From: JAFALK01 sp042701975
GTDB lineage: Bacteria; Pseudomonadota; Gammaproteobacteria; Burkholderiales; Burkholderiaceae_C
Length of the DNA stretch: 64,000 nucleotides
Assembly: GCA_042701975.1 (NCBI GenBank)
Contig: CP170561.1
Span: forward strand, 1,364,001-1,428,000
Direction: 5' to 3'
Under the pieces are notes generated by a model. It did not search any database and was not told where the DNA came from. It saw only the letters and a list, made by a program, of their open reading frames with translations. Positions 18,248 to 26,648 of this stretch are shown one piece after another. A program made the position numbers and the translations under genes. Within the stretch, counting starts at the first letter, position 1. Each line of letters begins with the position of its first letter.

Positions 18248-18280
18248 GCCCCGCCGGCGCGAGCCAGCGGGGCTTTTTTT
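18248..18280 (+). terminator. Rho-independent terminator after second TonB-dependent receptor
   Basis: A 7-bp stem GCCCCGC (18248-18254) / GCGGGGC (18267-18273) is followed by seven T. It closely resembles the terminator at 14971-15002. Confidence 0.88.
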
Positions 18281-18303
18281 ATGGGGGCGGGGCGCGGGAG
18301 CCA

Positions 18304-19230
18304 TCAGGCGATGGTCAGCGTTCTTGCCGCCACGTCCATCACGACTTCAACGCCCAGCGGCAGCGCCACGTTCGGGCTGCAGTGGCCGCTCGGCCAGCCG
18401 GCCAGCACGGGCTTGCCCGTGGCGTGCAGGTGGTGGGCGAGCACGCTTTCCGGGAACTCCTCATCGGTGAAGCCGCCGAGCACGAAGCCCGACACCGCAT
18501 CGAGCACGCCCGCTGCACGCAGGTGCGCCAGCATGCGGTCCACGCGGTAAGGCGCCTCGCCCACGTCTTCGAGGAAGAGCACGGCGCCGTCGAGTTTCGG
18601 CTGCCAGGGCGTGCCCAGCAGCGTGACGTAGACGGAGAGATTGCCGCCAACGAGCCGGCCGCGCGCCATGACGCCGCGGTTCAGCGCATGCGCTTCGAAG
18701 GCCGGCGTGGCGATCACGTCGCCGCTGCGCGTGCCGCGGTGCAGGGCCTGCGCCACCGGGGCCAGGTCGCGTTCGCCGCCGGGGGCGAGCAGGTCCGAGG
18801 CCGGCATCGGCGCATGCCAGCTCGGCAGGCCCAGGAAGTCCGCCAGGCTGTGCAATGTGGTGATGTCGCTGTAGCCGATCAGCGGCTTGCCGCTCCTGCG
18901 CAGCAACTCCAGGTTGATGTCCGGCGTGAGCCGTGCGCAGCCGTAGCCGCCGCGCAGCGCGTAGATCGCGTCCACCTCGGGATCGGCCAGCGCGGCGTGC
19001 AGGTCGGCCAGTCGCGTGGCGTCATCGGCGGCCAGGAAGTCGAAGGATGAAGGCGCGCTCAGGCCCGAAAAGACGCCCGGAAAAATCTTGGCCTTGAAAC
19101 CCATGCGCTGCAGCAGGGCGGGCACCTGCTCGACCCGTTCGGGGCGCGGCGGGCCGGCCGGTGCGATCAGGCCGAGGGTGGCACCTTCACGCAGAGGCGG
19201 CAGATGGATCGGGGACGGCAAGGACGGCAT
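18304..19230 (-). CDS. ldcA: LD-carboxypeptidase LdcA, cytoplasmic form
   Basis: 308 residues without a signal peptide, the usual size of cytoplasmic murein tetrapeptide LD-carboxypeptidase. The S66 triad is complete: S121 in LIGYSDITTL, E221 in LFLEDVGEAPYRVDRML and H283 in PSGHCSPN. LdcA removes the terminal D-Ala from imported tetrapeptides so that the tripeptide can be reused. It is the last gene of a minus-strand series with a serine hydrolase and dadA, which could convert the released D-Ala to pyruvate. This is the second S66 enzyme in 10 kb; the other (8253-9308) is exported and only distantly similar. Confidence 0.92.
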   Translation of the reverse strand: MPSLPSPIHLPPLREGATLGLIAPAGPPRPERVEQVPALLQRMGFKAKIFPGVFSGLSAPSSFDFLAADDATRLADLHAALADPEVDAIYALRGGYGCARLTPDINLELLRRSGKPLIGYSDITTLHSLADFLGLPSWHAPMPASDLLAPGGERDLAPVAQALHRGTRSGDVIATPAFEAHALNRGVMARGRLVGGNLSVYVTLLGTPWQPKLDGAVLFLEDVGEAPYRVDRMLAHLRAAGVLDAVSGFVLGGFTDEEFPESVLAHHLHATGKPVLAGWPSGHCSPNVALPLGVEVVMDVAARTLTIA

Positions 19231-19246
19231 GCGATGAAGTAGTTCG

Positions 19247-20407
19247 TTATTCCAGCGCCTGCTGCATGAGGCCGTCGATCGCGGCGCCCAGGGCGGGCAG
19301 CTTCCAGGTCGTGGAGCAGGCGGGGTTGGGGGCGTAGCGGCCGCCCAGGTTGCTGGTCAGCGCGACGATGTAGTGGCGCCCGCCGACCGTCTTGCTGCGC
19401 ACGATGCCGGCGTTGGAGCCGTAGTTCTCGGTGTTGCCGGTCTTGTGGGCGAAGACCACGTCGCCGCCGCCGGGACTGTCCTCCGCCGCACCGGGGAAAT
19501 GCGCCGGGATGCCCGGCACATAACCGGGCAGGCCGATGAGGGCGCTGCTGGAGAGGGTGTCGTGCAGCCGCTGCTCGCGCAGGCAGTGCAACACGGTGGG
19601 CAGGCTCTCGCCGAGCAGCGGTGGCTGGTCGGCCGGCAACCAAGGGGCGGGCGGAGCATCGGGATCGATCAGCCAGAGCAGCCGGGCGGTGTCCCAGGCG
19701 GTCATCTGCAACTGGCCCACGCCGGCGCCGGCTGCGTTGTTCCAGCCGCCGTCGGCGCGCGTGCCGGCCATGCGCAGGCCGGCCAGGCCCAGCGAGGAGA
19801 ACAGCCGGTGCATCGCGTGCGGACCGCGGTCCTCGGTGCCGAGCAGGCCGCAGGCGTGCAGGTGGCCGACGAGCACGGTCGTGGCCTCGTTGTTCGAGTC
19901 GCGCGTCATGTCCAGCGCCCACTCGTACAGGCTTTGCGTGCCGTAGGAGGCGGCGATGCGCGTCTCCCATTGGCTGCGCCCGGCGTCGACAAGTCGGCCG
20001 CAACCCAACAGCACCATCAGCTTGAAGAGCGATGCCGGGTAGGGCGAGATGAAGCGGTTCGGGCCCTGGCCCATCAGCGGGCGCAGGCGCAGGCGGCGCC
20101 AGTCGCAGTCAGGCTGCCAGGCGATGGAGACGCCGAACTGGTCCTGGAGGTCGGCCACATAACGGATATTTCGCACGGGGCCCTCGACCGGGTCGATGTC
20201 GGCCACCACGCCCTTGGGGAACTCGCGCGAAAACAGCACGTTGGCGAGCAAGGGCGGCTCGCCGCCGGCCGGGAAGGCGATCACGGCCAGATCGATATTG
20301 GGATGGTTCCCGACGGGTCTTCCGCCCTGCAGCGCATCGGGCGTTTCCTCGAAGGCCTGTGCACGCACCGCCTCGAGCAGCGCCTGCGCAAGCCACTCAT
20401 TGTTCAT
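19247..20407 (-). CDS. Penicillin-recognising serine hydrolase (class A beta-lactamase-like), no signal peptide
   Basis: 386 residues. Residues 1-115 form an N-terminal region I do not recognise. The C-terminal part has beta-lactamase/DD-peptidase motifs: SLFK at 126-129 (PASLFKLMV), SNN at 171-173 where SDN is usual, and KTG at 322-324 (AHKTGNTENYG). It could be a carboxypeptidase, esterase or amidase. No export signal is seen, which is odd for this fold and suggests the cytoplasm. The ATG overlaps the dadA stop by 4 bases and ldcA follows 16 bases later, so the three form one operon on D-amino-acid or wall-peptide catabolism. Confidence 0.8.
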   Translation of the reverse strand: MNNEWLAQALLEAVRAQAFEETPDALQGGRPVGNHPNIDLAVIAFPAGGEPPLLANVLFSREFPKGVVADIDPVEGPVRNIRYVADLQDQFGVSIAWQPDCDWRRLRLRPLMGQGPNRFISPYPASLFKLMVLLGCGRLVDAGRSQWETRIAASYGTQSLYEWALDMTRDSNNEATTVLVGHLHACGLLGTEDRGPHAMHRLFSSLGLAGLRMAGTRADGGWNNAAGAGVGQLQMTAWDTARLLWLIDPDAPPAPWLPADQPPLLGESLPTVLHCLREQRLHDTLSSSALIGLPGYVPGIPAHFPGAAEDSPGGGDVVFAHKTGNTENYGSNAGIVRSKTVGGRHYIVALTSNLGGRYAPNPACSTTWKLPALGAAIDGLMQQALE

Positions 20408-21654
20408 CCCTCGAACTTTAAGCCGTCCAGAGGCAGGGGGCTCGCACGGCCCGTGATGAGTTCGGCAAGGATGTCGGCGCTGCCGAAGGAGAAGGTGAAG
20501 CCGAGCGCCCCGTGGCCGACGTTGAGCCACAGCCCTTCGAGCGGCGTGGCGCCCAGGATGGGAGCGCCGGTTGGCGTGGCGGGGCGCAGGCCGGTCCAGG
20601 TCTGGGCGCGGGTGTAGTCCGCCGCTTGCGGGAAGGTGTCGCGCACGGCGCGCTTGAGCGAATCCACACGCTTGGGGTCCAGACGCAGGTCCTCGCCGAC
20701 CATGTCCACCATGGCTGCCACGCGCAGGCTGCCGCCGATGCGGGCGTACAGGATCTTGCGCTCGAAGTCGGTCACGCTGACTTCGGGCGGGCGGTGCTGG
20801 GACTCGATGGGCGCTGTCAGGCTGTAGCCCTTGAGCGGGTAGAGCGGCAGCTTCAGGCCCAGCGGTTCCGCCAGGGCGCGGCTCTGCAGGCCGGCGGCGA
20901 TGACGAAATCGTCGGCGATGTGCTCGCCGCGGTTGGTCTTGAGCGCCGTGATGCGGCGGCCTTGCTGCACAAAGCCCAGCGCCTCGGCCTGGAAGAAGCC
21001 GGCGAAGTTGCCATGAGCCTGCAGCCGTTCGGCCAGTTGCAGGCAGGTGAGGCGGCAGTCGGCCACGGCCTCGCCTTCGGTGAAGATGCCGCCGGCGAAG
21101 AGCACGTCGTTGTCCTGCAGCGACGGCTCCACCGACACGCATTCATCGTGTGACAGCGCCTGCTCGGGGCCCTTGGGTCCAGCGCGCAGCTTGGCGGCGA
21201 CGCGCTCGAACTCGGCCGGCTTGCGGTAGACGACCAGCTTGCCCGGCGTGCGCAGGTCGATCGCGCCGAGATTCGCCTCGCGGTACAGCCGGGTGAAGGA
21301 GGTCTGGCTCAGCGCGCCCAGGGCCAGCAGGCGCTGCGTGCTCAGGCGGTTGACGGGGGCGCGGCAGGCGCGCAGGAAGTCGATCATCCACGACCACTGC
21401 TGCCAGCTGGCCTCGGGCTTGAAGCGCAGCGGGCCGTCCGGATCGAGCAGCCAGCGCACGGCCTTGATGGGCACGCCGGCATCGGCCAGGGGCGAGACAT
21501 AGCGGTAGCTCAGCTGGCCGCCGTTGGCATGGCTGGCGCCTTGCGCCACTTCGGCCTCGCGTTCGACCACGCTGACCTTGTGGCCGCGCTCCAACAGCGC
21601 CCAGGCGGTCGTCAGGCCGACGATGCCGCCGCCGATCACCACAATGTGTTTCAT
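20404..21654 (-). CDS. dadA: D-amino acid dehydrogenase small subunit (DadA)
   Basis: 416 residues, matching DadA. The FAD-binding motif VVIGGGIVGLTTAW lies at residues 5-18, followed by SHANGGQLSYRYVSPLADAG, which is highly typical of DadA, and a C-terminal LRPATPTGAPILG and NVGHGALGFTFSFG. The enzyme oxidatively deaminates D-amino acids, chiefly D-Ala, to 2-oxo acids and passes electrons to the respiratory chain at the inner membrane. ATG 21654 starts MKHIVVIGGG. It is coupled to the serine hydrolase downstream through an ATGA overlap, and no alanine racemase dadX is adjacent; alr is at 28036. Confidence 0.93.
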   Translation of the reverse strand: MKHIVVIGGGIVGLTTAWALLERGHKVSVVEREAEVAQGASHANGGQLSYRYVSPLADAGVPIKAVRWLLDPDGPLRFKPEASWQQWSWMIDFLRACRAPVNRLSTQRLLALGALSQTSFTRLYREANLGAIDLRTPGKLVVYRKPAEFERVAAKLRAGPKGPEQALSHDECVSVEPSLQDNDVLFAGGIFTEGEAVADCRLTCLQLAERLQAHGNFAGFFQAEALGFVQQGRRITALKTNRGEHIADDFVIAAGLQSRALAEPLGLKLPLYPLKGYSLTAPIESQHRPPEVSVTDFERKILYARIGGSLRVAAMVDMVGEDLRLDPKRVDSLKRAVRDTFPQAADYTRAQTWTGLRPATPTGAPILGATPLEGLWLNVGHGALGFTFSFGSADILAELITGRASPLPLDGLKFEG

Positions 21655-21766
21655 CCAGTCCCTGTCCGGCTCGCTCTCTGTATCGGCGCCAGCGTAAGGG
21701 AGGCGGGCTGGCACTTGCCAATGAAAGCGGCAGTGCCAGCCATAACCGGCGGTTAGCCGCCGGAAG

Positions 21767-22954
21767 TCACTTCATGACCTGGACAAAGGCTGCGGCCGTG
21801 GCTTCCACGTTACGGGTGTTCAATCCGGCCACGCACATGCGGCCCGAGCGGATCAGGTAAACCCCGAACTCCTCGCGCAGGCGGTCCACCTGCTCGGGCG
21901 TCATGCCGGTGTAGCTGAACATGCCGCGCTGGGTCAGGAAGTACGACAGGTCGCGCCCGGGCAGGCGGGCCGAGAGCACCTCGTGCAGGCTCTTGCGCAT
22001 GGCCTGGATGCGGGTGCGCATCTCGACGACCTCGGCTTCCCATTGCGCGCGCAGCTTCGGGTCGGTCAGCACCTTGGCCACCACTTGGCCGCCGTGCGCC
22101 GGCGGGTTGGAATAGTTGCGGCGGATCGTGGCCTTGAGCTGGCCCAGCACGTTGGCGGCCTGGGCGGCATCGGGGCAGACGACGGACAGCGCGCCGCAGC
22201 GCTCGCCGTACAGGCTCATGTTCTTGGAGAAGCTGTTGGCCACGAAGAAGGACAGGCCGGCGGCGGCCAGGGCGCGCACCGAATAGGTGTCCTCGACCAG
22301 GCCGTCTCCATAGCCTTGGTAGGCCATGTCCAGGAAGGGCAGCAGCTGGCGCTCGCGCAGCACGGGGATCAAGGCGTCCCACTGGGCGTTCGTCAGGTCC
22401 ACGCCGGTCGGGTTGTGGCAGCAGGCGTGCAGCAGCACGACGCTCTGCGCAGGCAGCTTGGACAGGGCTTCGAGCATGGCGTCGAAGCGCAGGCCGCCGG
22501 TGGCCGGGTCGTAGTACGGGTAGGTTTCGACCGTGATGCCGGAGCCATCGAACACGGCCCTGTGGTTGTCCCAGGTCGGGTCGGAGACATAGATTTTCGA
22601 AGCCGGGAAGTAGCGCTTGATGAAATCGGCGCCGACCTTCAGGCCGCCCGAGGAGCCGACGGCCTGGATGGTGACGGTGCGATCAGCGGCGGCGTGACCT
22701 GCACCGAACAGCAGGGCCTGGACGGCCGAGCGGAAGTTGGCCGCACCTTCCATCGGCAGGTAGGGGCGGGCGCCGGCGCTGTTCACCACGGCCAGTTCGG
22801 CCTCGCGCACCGAGGCCAGCATGGGGATGCGGCCCTCGTCGTCAAAATAGATGCCGATCGAGAGATTGATCTTGGCCGTGCGCGGATCCTTCTGGAAGGC
22901 TTCGTTGAGGCTCAGGATGGGATCGCCTGCGTAGGCGTCGACGTGCTGGAACAT
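21767..22954 (-). CDS. tyrB: Aromatic/aspartate aminotransferase (TyrB type)
   Basis: 395 residues, a fold-type I PLP aminotransferase of the AspC/TyrB group. Diagnostic stretches are AYAGDPILSLNEAFQKDPR at the N-terminus, LLHACCHNPTGVDLT, FLDMAYQGYGDG and the PLP-lysine segment VANSFSKNMSLYGERCG; the substrate carboxylate arginine is in NPPAHGG and the C-terminal SGRMCVAGLN. It transfers amino groups between aspartate, phenylalanine or tyrosine and 2-oxoglutarate. It lies 112 bases upstream of dadA on the same strand and may have its own promoter. Confidence 0.92.
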   Translation of the reverse strand: MFQHVDAYAGDPILSLNEAFQKDPRTAKINLSIGIYFDDEGRIPMLASVREAELAVVNSAGARPYLPMEGAANFRSAVQALLFGAGHAAADRTVTIQAVGSSGGLKVGADFIKRYFPASKIYVSDPTWDNHRAVFDGSGITVETYPYYDPATGGLRFDAMLEALSKLPAQSVVLLHACCHNPTGVDLTNAQWDALIPVLRERQLLPFLDMAYQGYGDGLVEDTYSVRALAAAGLSFFVANSFSKNMSLYGERCGALSVVCPDAAQAANVLGQLKATIRRNYSNPPAHGGQVVAKVLTDPKLRAQWEAEVVEMRTRIQAMRKSLHEVLSARLPGRDLSYFLTQRGMFSYTGMTPEQVDRLREEFGVYLIRSGRMCVAGLNTRNVEATAAAFVQVMK

Positions 22955-22988
22955 GGGGCGGGACTCCGTTGGGGTTCGGGGGATTATT

Positions 22989-24047
22989 TCAGCTCAGCCA
23001 CTGCAACCATCGGCCGTGGCCATGGGACCAGGCCAGGGCGCGCACGCCGGCTTGGGTCTGCAGGGTCCAGAGGGTGGGCGTCTGGGGATCGGGCACGGTG
23101 GGCGGCGGCGGGATCGGCGTGTCCGCGGGCGCCAGTGAAGCTTGCTCGGCGCTGATCTCGGCCAGGCCGCGCGCCTTCACCAGCGCCGCCACGCGGCGGC
23201 GATGGCGGGCAAAGTCTTCCTGCGAGAAGTAGGCCAGCACCCAGGAGTTGAAGAGCACCGGCTGGACCGTGGCGCTCAGCTCGTCCAGCCAGGCTTCGAG
23301 CACGGCCAGCACGTCGCTTGCCCGCTCGATGCGCCGCGGCTGGTGGCGGGCCACGGCGATGGCCGCGTCCAGGCGCAGCGCCCGCTCGTGGTCGTGCGGC
23401 CAGAGGCAAGCGCGCAGCCAGCGCACGGCGTCCTCGTCCTGCACGTCGATGGGCGAGGGATCGGCCCCCAGCCGGGCGACGATGCGCCAGGGCGCTCCCG
23501 CTGCGGGCATGGGGCCGTGCCAGCGGGCGTGCAACTGCGGCCCCTCGGCATTGCCGAGCCGGAAGCTGCCGTAGTCATAGCCATAGCCGTCCACGCCCAG
23601 GTTCAGGCCGGCGCTGCAGCCGAAATCGAACAGGGCCAGTTCCGTCCTGCCCGTGCTGCGCGCCAGCTCGTTCAAGGCCGGCCAGAGCACGGCGCAGCGG
23701 CCGGTCTCGTTGGTCTGCGTGCTGCGCTGCTGCAGGTGCTGATTGATTCGCGCCTGGTGCCGGGCGGTGAAGTCGCGCAGCAGGGCGGGCAACTCGGCAT
23801 CCGGCGCGCGATGGCCGCCGCGGCTCGGGTAGTAAGCGGTGAAGGGGTGAAGGCCATCGCCGGCCAGCACGCGCTCGTGCAAAGCCGCCAGCAGCAGGTT
23901 CGGCCGTGCCTGGGTGGCCGGGGCGTGGCGCATCAGCGCCAGCAGCTGCTCGTCAAGCGCGATGGCACGGCACAGAGCGACGTAGAGCGGGTCTTCGGTG
24001 CACTCGAAAGCCGCGAAGCGCAGGAACTGTTCGGCGAAAGCATCCAT
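22989..24047 (-). CDS. DUF2332 family protein
   Basis: 352 residues with the features I recall for DUF2332: FRRFA-like opening (AEQFLRFAAFECTEDPLYVAL), YYPSRGG, the central ALFDFGCSAGLNLGVDGYGY with LGNAEGP, and a conserved WHGP segment. The glycine-rich DFGCSAGLN resembles a methyltransferase SAM-binding loop, but no function is established to my knowledge. ATG 24047 starts the recognisable domain; in-frame codons upstream are not protein-like. It is transcribed like tyrB downstream (34-base gap). Confidence 0.8.
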   Translation of the reverse strand: MDAFAEQFLRFAAFECTEDPLYVALCRAIALDEQLLALMRHAPATQARPNLLLAALHERVLAGDGLHPFTAYYPSRGGHRAPDAELPALLRDFTARHQARINQHLQQRSTQTNETGRCAVLWPALNELARSTGRTELALFDFGCSAGLNLGVDGYGYDYGSFRLGNAEGPQLHARWHGPMPAAGAPWRIVARLGADPSPIDVQDEDAVRWLRACLWPHDHERALRLDAAIAVARHQPRRIERASDVLAVLEAWLDELSATVQPVLFNSWVLAYFSQEDFARHRRRVAALVKARGLAEISAEQASLAPADTPIPPPPTVPDPQTPTLWTLQTQAGVRALAWSHGHGRWLQWLS

Positions 24048-24124
24048 GCCTCCGAGCCTAAGCCAAGGGAAGGCGATTGCGCGCCGCGCCGGGATGCCGA
24101 TTCGGCATCCGGTGATTCCTGAGC

Positions 24125-24616
24125 TCAGGCGGCCAGGGCAGCCTCGATGTCGGCGCGCATCTTCTCGGGCGTGTCCATGGGCGCATAACGCTGGATCACC
24201 TGGCCATCGCGGCCGACCAGGAACTTGGTGAAGTTCCATTTGATGATGCCGGTGCCGAGCAGGCCGCTCTTTTCCTTCTTGAGCCACTTCCACAGCGGGT
24301 GGGCCTCGCCGCCGTTGACCTTGATCTTGGCCATCATCGGGAAGCTGACGCCGTAGTTCAGCTGACAGAAGGAGGAGATCTCGTCGTTCGTGCCCGGATC
24401 CTGGCCGCCGAACTCGTTGGAGGGGAAGCCGATCACCACCAGCCCGCGGGCCGAGTAGTCCTTCCAGAGCTGCTCCAGCCCGGCAAACTGCGGGGTGAAG
24501 CCGCAGGCGCTGGCCGTGTTCACGATCAGCAGCACCTTGCCGGACTGGGTGGAAAGATCGGCCGGCGCACCCGAGATGGACTCGGCCTGGAAGTCGAAGG
24601 CGGTCTTCTTGCTCAC
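24125..24616 (-). CDS. Glutathione peroxidase (BsaA/BtuE type)
   Basis: 163 residues, typical of bacterial cysteine-type glutathione peroxidases, which in practice often use thioredoxin. The peroxidatic cysteine is C38 in NTASACGFTPQ; the other family blocks are FPSNEFGGQDPGTN and WNFTKFLVGRDG, supplying the Gln, Trp and Asn of the catalytic tetrad. It reduces hydrogen and lipid peroxides in the cytoplasm. A single gene with its own upstream region. Confidence 0.94.
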   Translation of the reverse strand: MSKKTAFDFQAESISGAPADLSTQSGKVLLIVNTASACGFTPQFAGLEQLWKDYSARGLVVIGFPSNEFGGQDPGTNDEISSFCQLNYGVSFPMMAKIKVNGGEAHPLWKWLKKEKSGLLGTGIIKWNFTKFLVGRDGQVIQRYAPMDTPEKMRADIEAALAA

Positions 24617-24802
24617 GTGGATTTCCCCCGCTTGTCTTGCTTTGTTCGTCAGCGCTGACTCAGCTGATCCGACGCATTATGTTGCGGATGTGTTGCGGGA
24701 AGAACGCCTTTCTCCTGTTTACAGCCGCTGAAATTGCGCTACGCTCGCGCTCCAATCGAGCCTGCCTGCGCTTGGCTCTGGCTTAGCCTCTAGGGAGAGT
24801 CT

Positions 24803-25750
24803 GTGCATCACCTGGTCACCTTCACCCCAGCCGACCTCCAGTCGGGGCGCGCCGCGGCGCTGTCCACGCCCGAGGCCCTCCGGTGGCGATTCCTGGCCCA
24901 AGGCGATTCCTGGTTCACCTCGGGCGGCGACCGCGCCCATGGCAGCTTGCTCTCCGAGCTGGTCTTTCCCGATCCGGTGGCGGCCGTCAACTGCGCGGTC
25001 AGCGGCGAGAACCTGCGCCACATGGTCGATCTGGAGGCCGCCCCCGAGTTCGTGCGCCTGCTCACCGGCGCCAACGCCCCGGTCTGGGACGGCGTGCTGC
25101 TCTCCTGCGGCGGCAATGATTTGATCGCCGCCGCAGCCACCTCCGCCCAGCATGCCGACGGCAGCGAGGTGCCGCTGCGCCTGCGCCTGCTGCGCCGCCA
25201 GACCGAATGGGGCCCGCCCTCCGCTGGCGTGTTGCGTTACTTCAGCGAAGAAGGCTGGGCCACCTATGCCGAGTACCTGAAGGCCAACGTGCGCCACCTG
25301 CTGAGCCTGCGCGATCAGGGCCCCTCGGCGCGCAAGCCCGTCTTCATGCACTGCTACGCCGTGCCCATGCCGCGCCCGGCCGGCGCCGATCCCGGCGCCC
25401 CTGAGCTGGGCTCGCAAGGCCCGTGGCTCTATCCGGCGATGAAGGCCTACGCCCTGCCGCAGGCCGACTGGGCCGCGATCAGCCGGCTGATGGTCTTTCG
25501 CCTCGCCCAAGCGCTCAAGGCCATGGCGGCGGACACCGCCAACTTCCCCGGCCTGTACGTGTTCGACTCGACCGTCGTGCCTCTGGCCCTGGCCGCCCCG
25601 GGCTCCAGCGGCTCCAGCGGCGACTGGCACAACGAGATCCACCTGAACCACAGCGGCAGCTTCAAAATCGCCCGCGCCTGGTCGGAGTACATCAAGAACG
25701 TGCTGGCACCCGCGCCGGTCACGACGACCAGCGGGCGGCGTTCGCGCTGA
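24803..25750 (+). CDS. SGNH/GDSL-like hydrolase
   Basis: 315 residues, probably a GTG start at 24803 preceded by AGGGAG. The SGNH blocks can be assigned: block I FLAQGDSWFTS (S36), block III SCGGND (GGND 103-106) and block V DWHNEIHLNHSG with the Asp/His pair. These enzymes are esterases, lipases or carbohydrate deacetylases. No signal peptide is evident, so it is probably cytoplasmic. It ends 7 bases before a CHAD-domain gene, indicating one transcript; the link between a hydrolase and a polyphosphate-binding domain is not one I recognise. Confidence 0.82.
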   Translation: MHHLVTFTPADLQSGRAAALSTPEALRWRFLAQGDSWFTSGGDRAHGSLLSELVFPDPVAAVNCAVSGENLRHMVDLEAAPEFVRLLTGANAPVWDGVLLSCGGNDLIAAAATSAQHADGSEVPLRLRLLRRQTEWGPPSAGVLRYFSEEGWATYAEYLKANVRHLLSLRDQGPSARKPVFMHCYAVPMPRPAGADPGAPELGSQGPWLYPAMKAYALPQADWAAISRLMVFRLAQALKAMAADTANFPGLYVFDSTVVPLALAAPGSSGSSGDWHNEIHLNHSGSFKIARAWSEYIKNVLAPAPVTTTSGRRSR

Positions 25751-25757
25751 CCGCCTC

Positions 25758-26624
25758 ATGGCTGCGCGGCCGCCGGTCCGAGCCAGCCAGCCCGAGCTCG
25801 AAGCAGGCTGCAGCGCCCAGACTTTCGCCCGCCTCACCATCGCTTGCTGCACGGCGCAGGTGACCGGCAATGCCCAGGCCATCGAGGCAGGCCGCCACCG
25901 GGATGAACATGTGCACCAGCTGCGCGTCGGGCTCCGCCGGCTGCGCACGGCCGTCCAGGAGCTGGCCGAGCTGGATGCTGGCATCGATGTGCGCTGGCTG
26001 CCCTCGCTGACCCGGGCCTTCCGGGCCTTGGGGCTCGGACGCGACAGGCAAATGGTCGTGGCCAGCGCGCAGCGCGAGCTGCGGGCGGTCGGTGCGCCGC
26101 GGCTGCCCGCGCAGGTGCCTGGCGAGGTGCCTGCAGCCGTGGCCATCCTTCGTGCTGCCGAGTTGCAGGAGGTCTTGATGGCCATTGCGGCGTATGCGCT
26201 GGGCGAGGATTTGCCCGAGGCGCAAGCCTTTCCGGACACGCCACTCGAGGCGATGGCGCCGCGGCTGGAGCGGCTGCATCGCGAGCTGCGGCGCGATGCC
26301 GAGCACTTCGCGAAGCTCGATGCGCAAGCGCAGCATCGCGTTCGCAAGCGCCTGAAACGGCTGCGCTACCTGGCCGAATTCGCTGCGCCGCTGTTCCACG
26401 GCAAGCATGCGGCGGCGTACTTCGACCGGCTGCGGCCCGCGCAGGACGCGCTGGGCCGGCTCAACGACTGTGCCGTCGCGCTGGCGGGTTTTCGCGCCGC
26501 GAAGGGCGAGGAGCCGGGCAAGTGGTTTGCGATCGGCTGGTTCGAGGCGCGTCGACGCGCCTGCGTCGACGAGGCCGCGCAGGCGCTGGCCCACGCGAGC
26601 AAGGCACGGCCCTTCTGGCCTTGA
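25758..26624 (+). CDS. CHAD domain protein
   Basis: 288 residues, mostly helical, with two basic histidine-containing helices of the CHAD domain: HVHQLRVGLRRLRTA at about 51-65 and HRVRKRLKRLRYLAEF at about 192-207. CHAD domains bind inorganic polyphosphate and occur alone or fused to CYTH triphosphatases. No CYTH domain or polyphosphate kinase is present here. It follows the SGNH hydrolase gene and converges on lplT 24 bases away. Confidence 0.88.
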   Translation: MAARPPVRASQPELEAGCSAQTFARLTIACCTAQVTGNAQAIEAGRHRDEHVHQLRVGLRRLRTAVQELAELDAGIDVRWLPSLTRAFRALGLGRDRQMVVASAQRELRAVGAPRLPAQVPGEVPAAVAILRAAELQEVLMAIAAYALGEDLPEAQAFPDTPLEAMAPRLERLHRELRRDAEHFAKLDAQAQHRVRKRLKRLRYLAEFAAPLFHGKHAAAYFDRLRPAQDALGRLNDCAVALAGFRAAKGEEPGKWFAIGWFEARRRACVDEAAQALAHASKARPFWP

Positions 26625-26648
26625 TCGGATCGGGGGGCGGGCCGCGCC

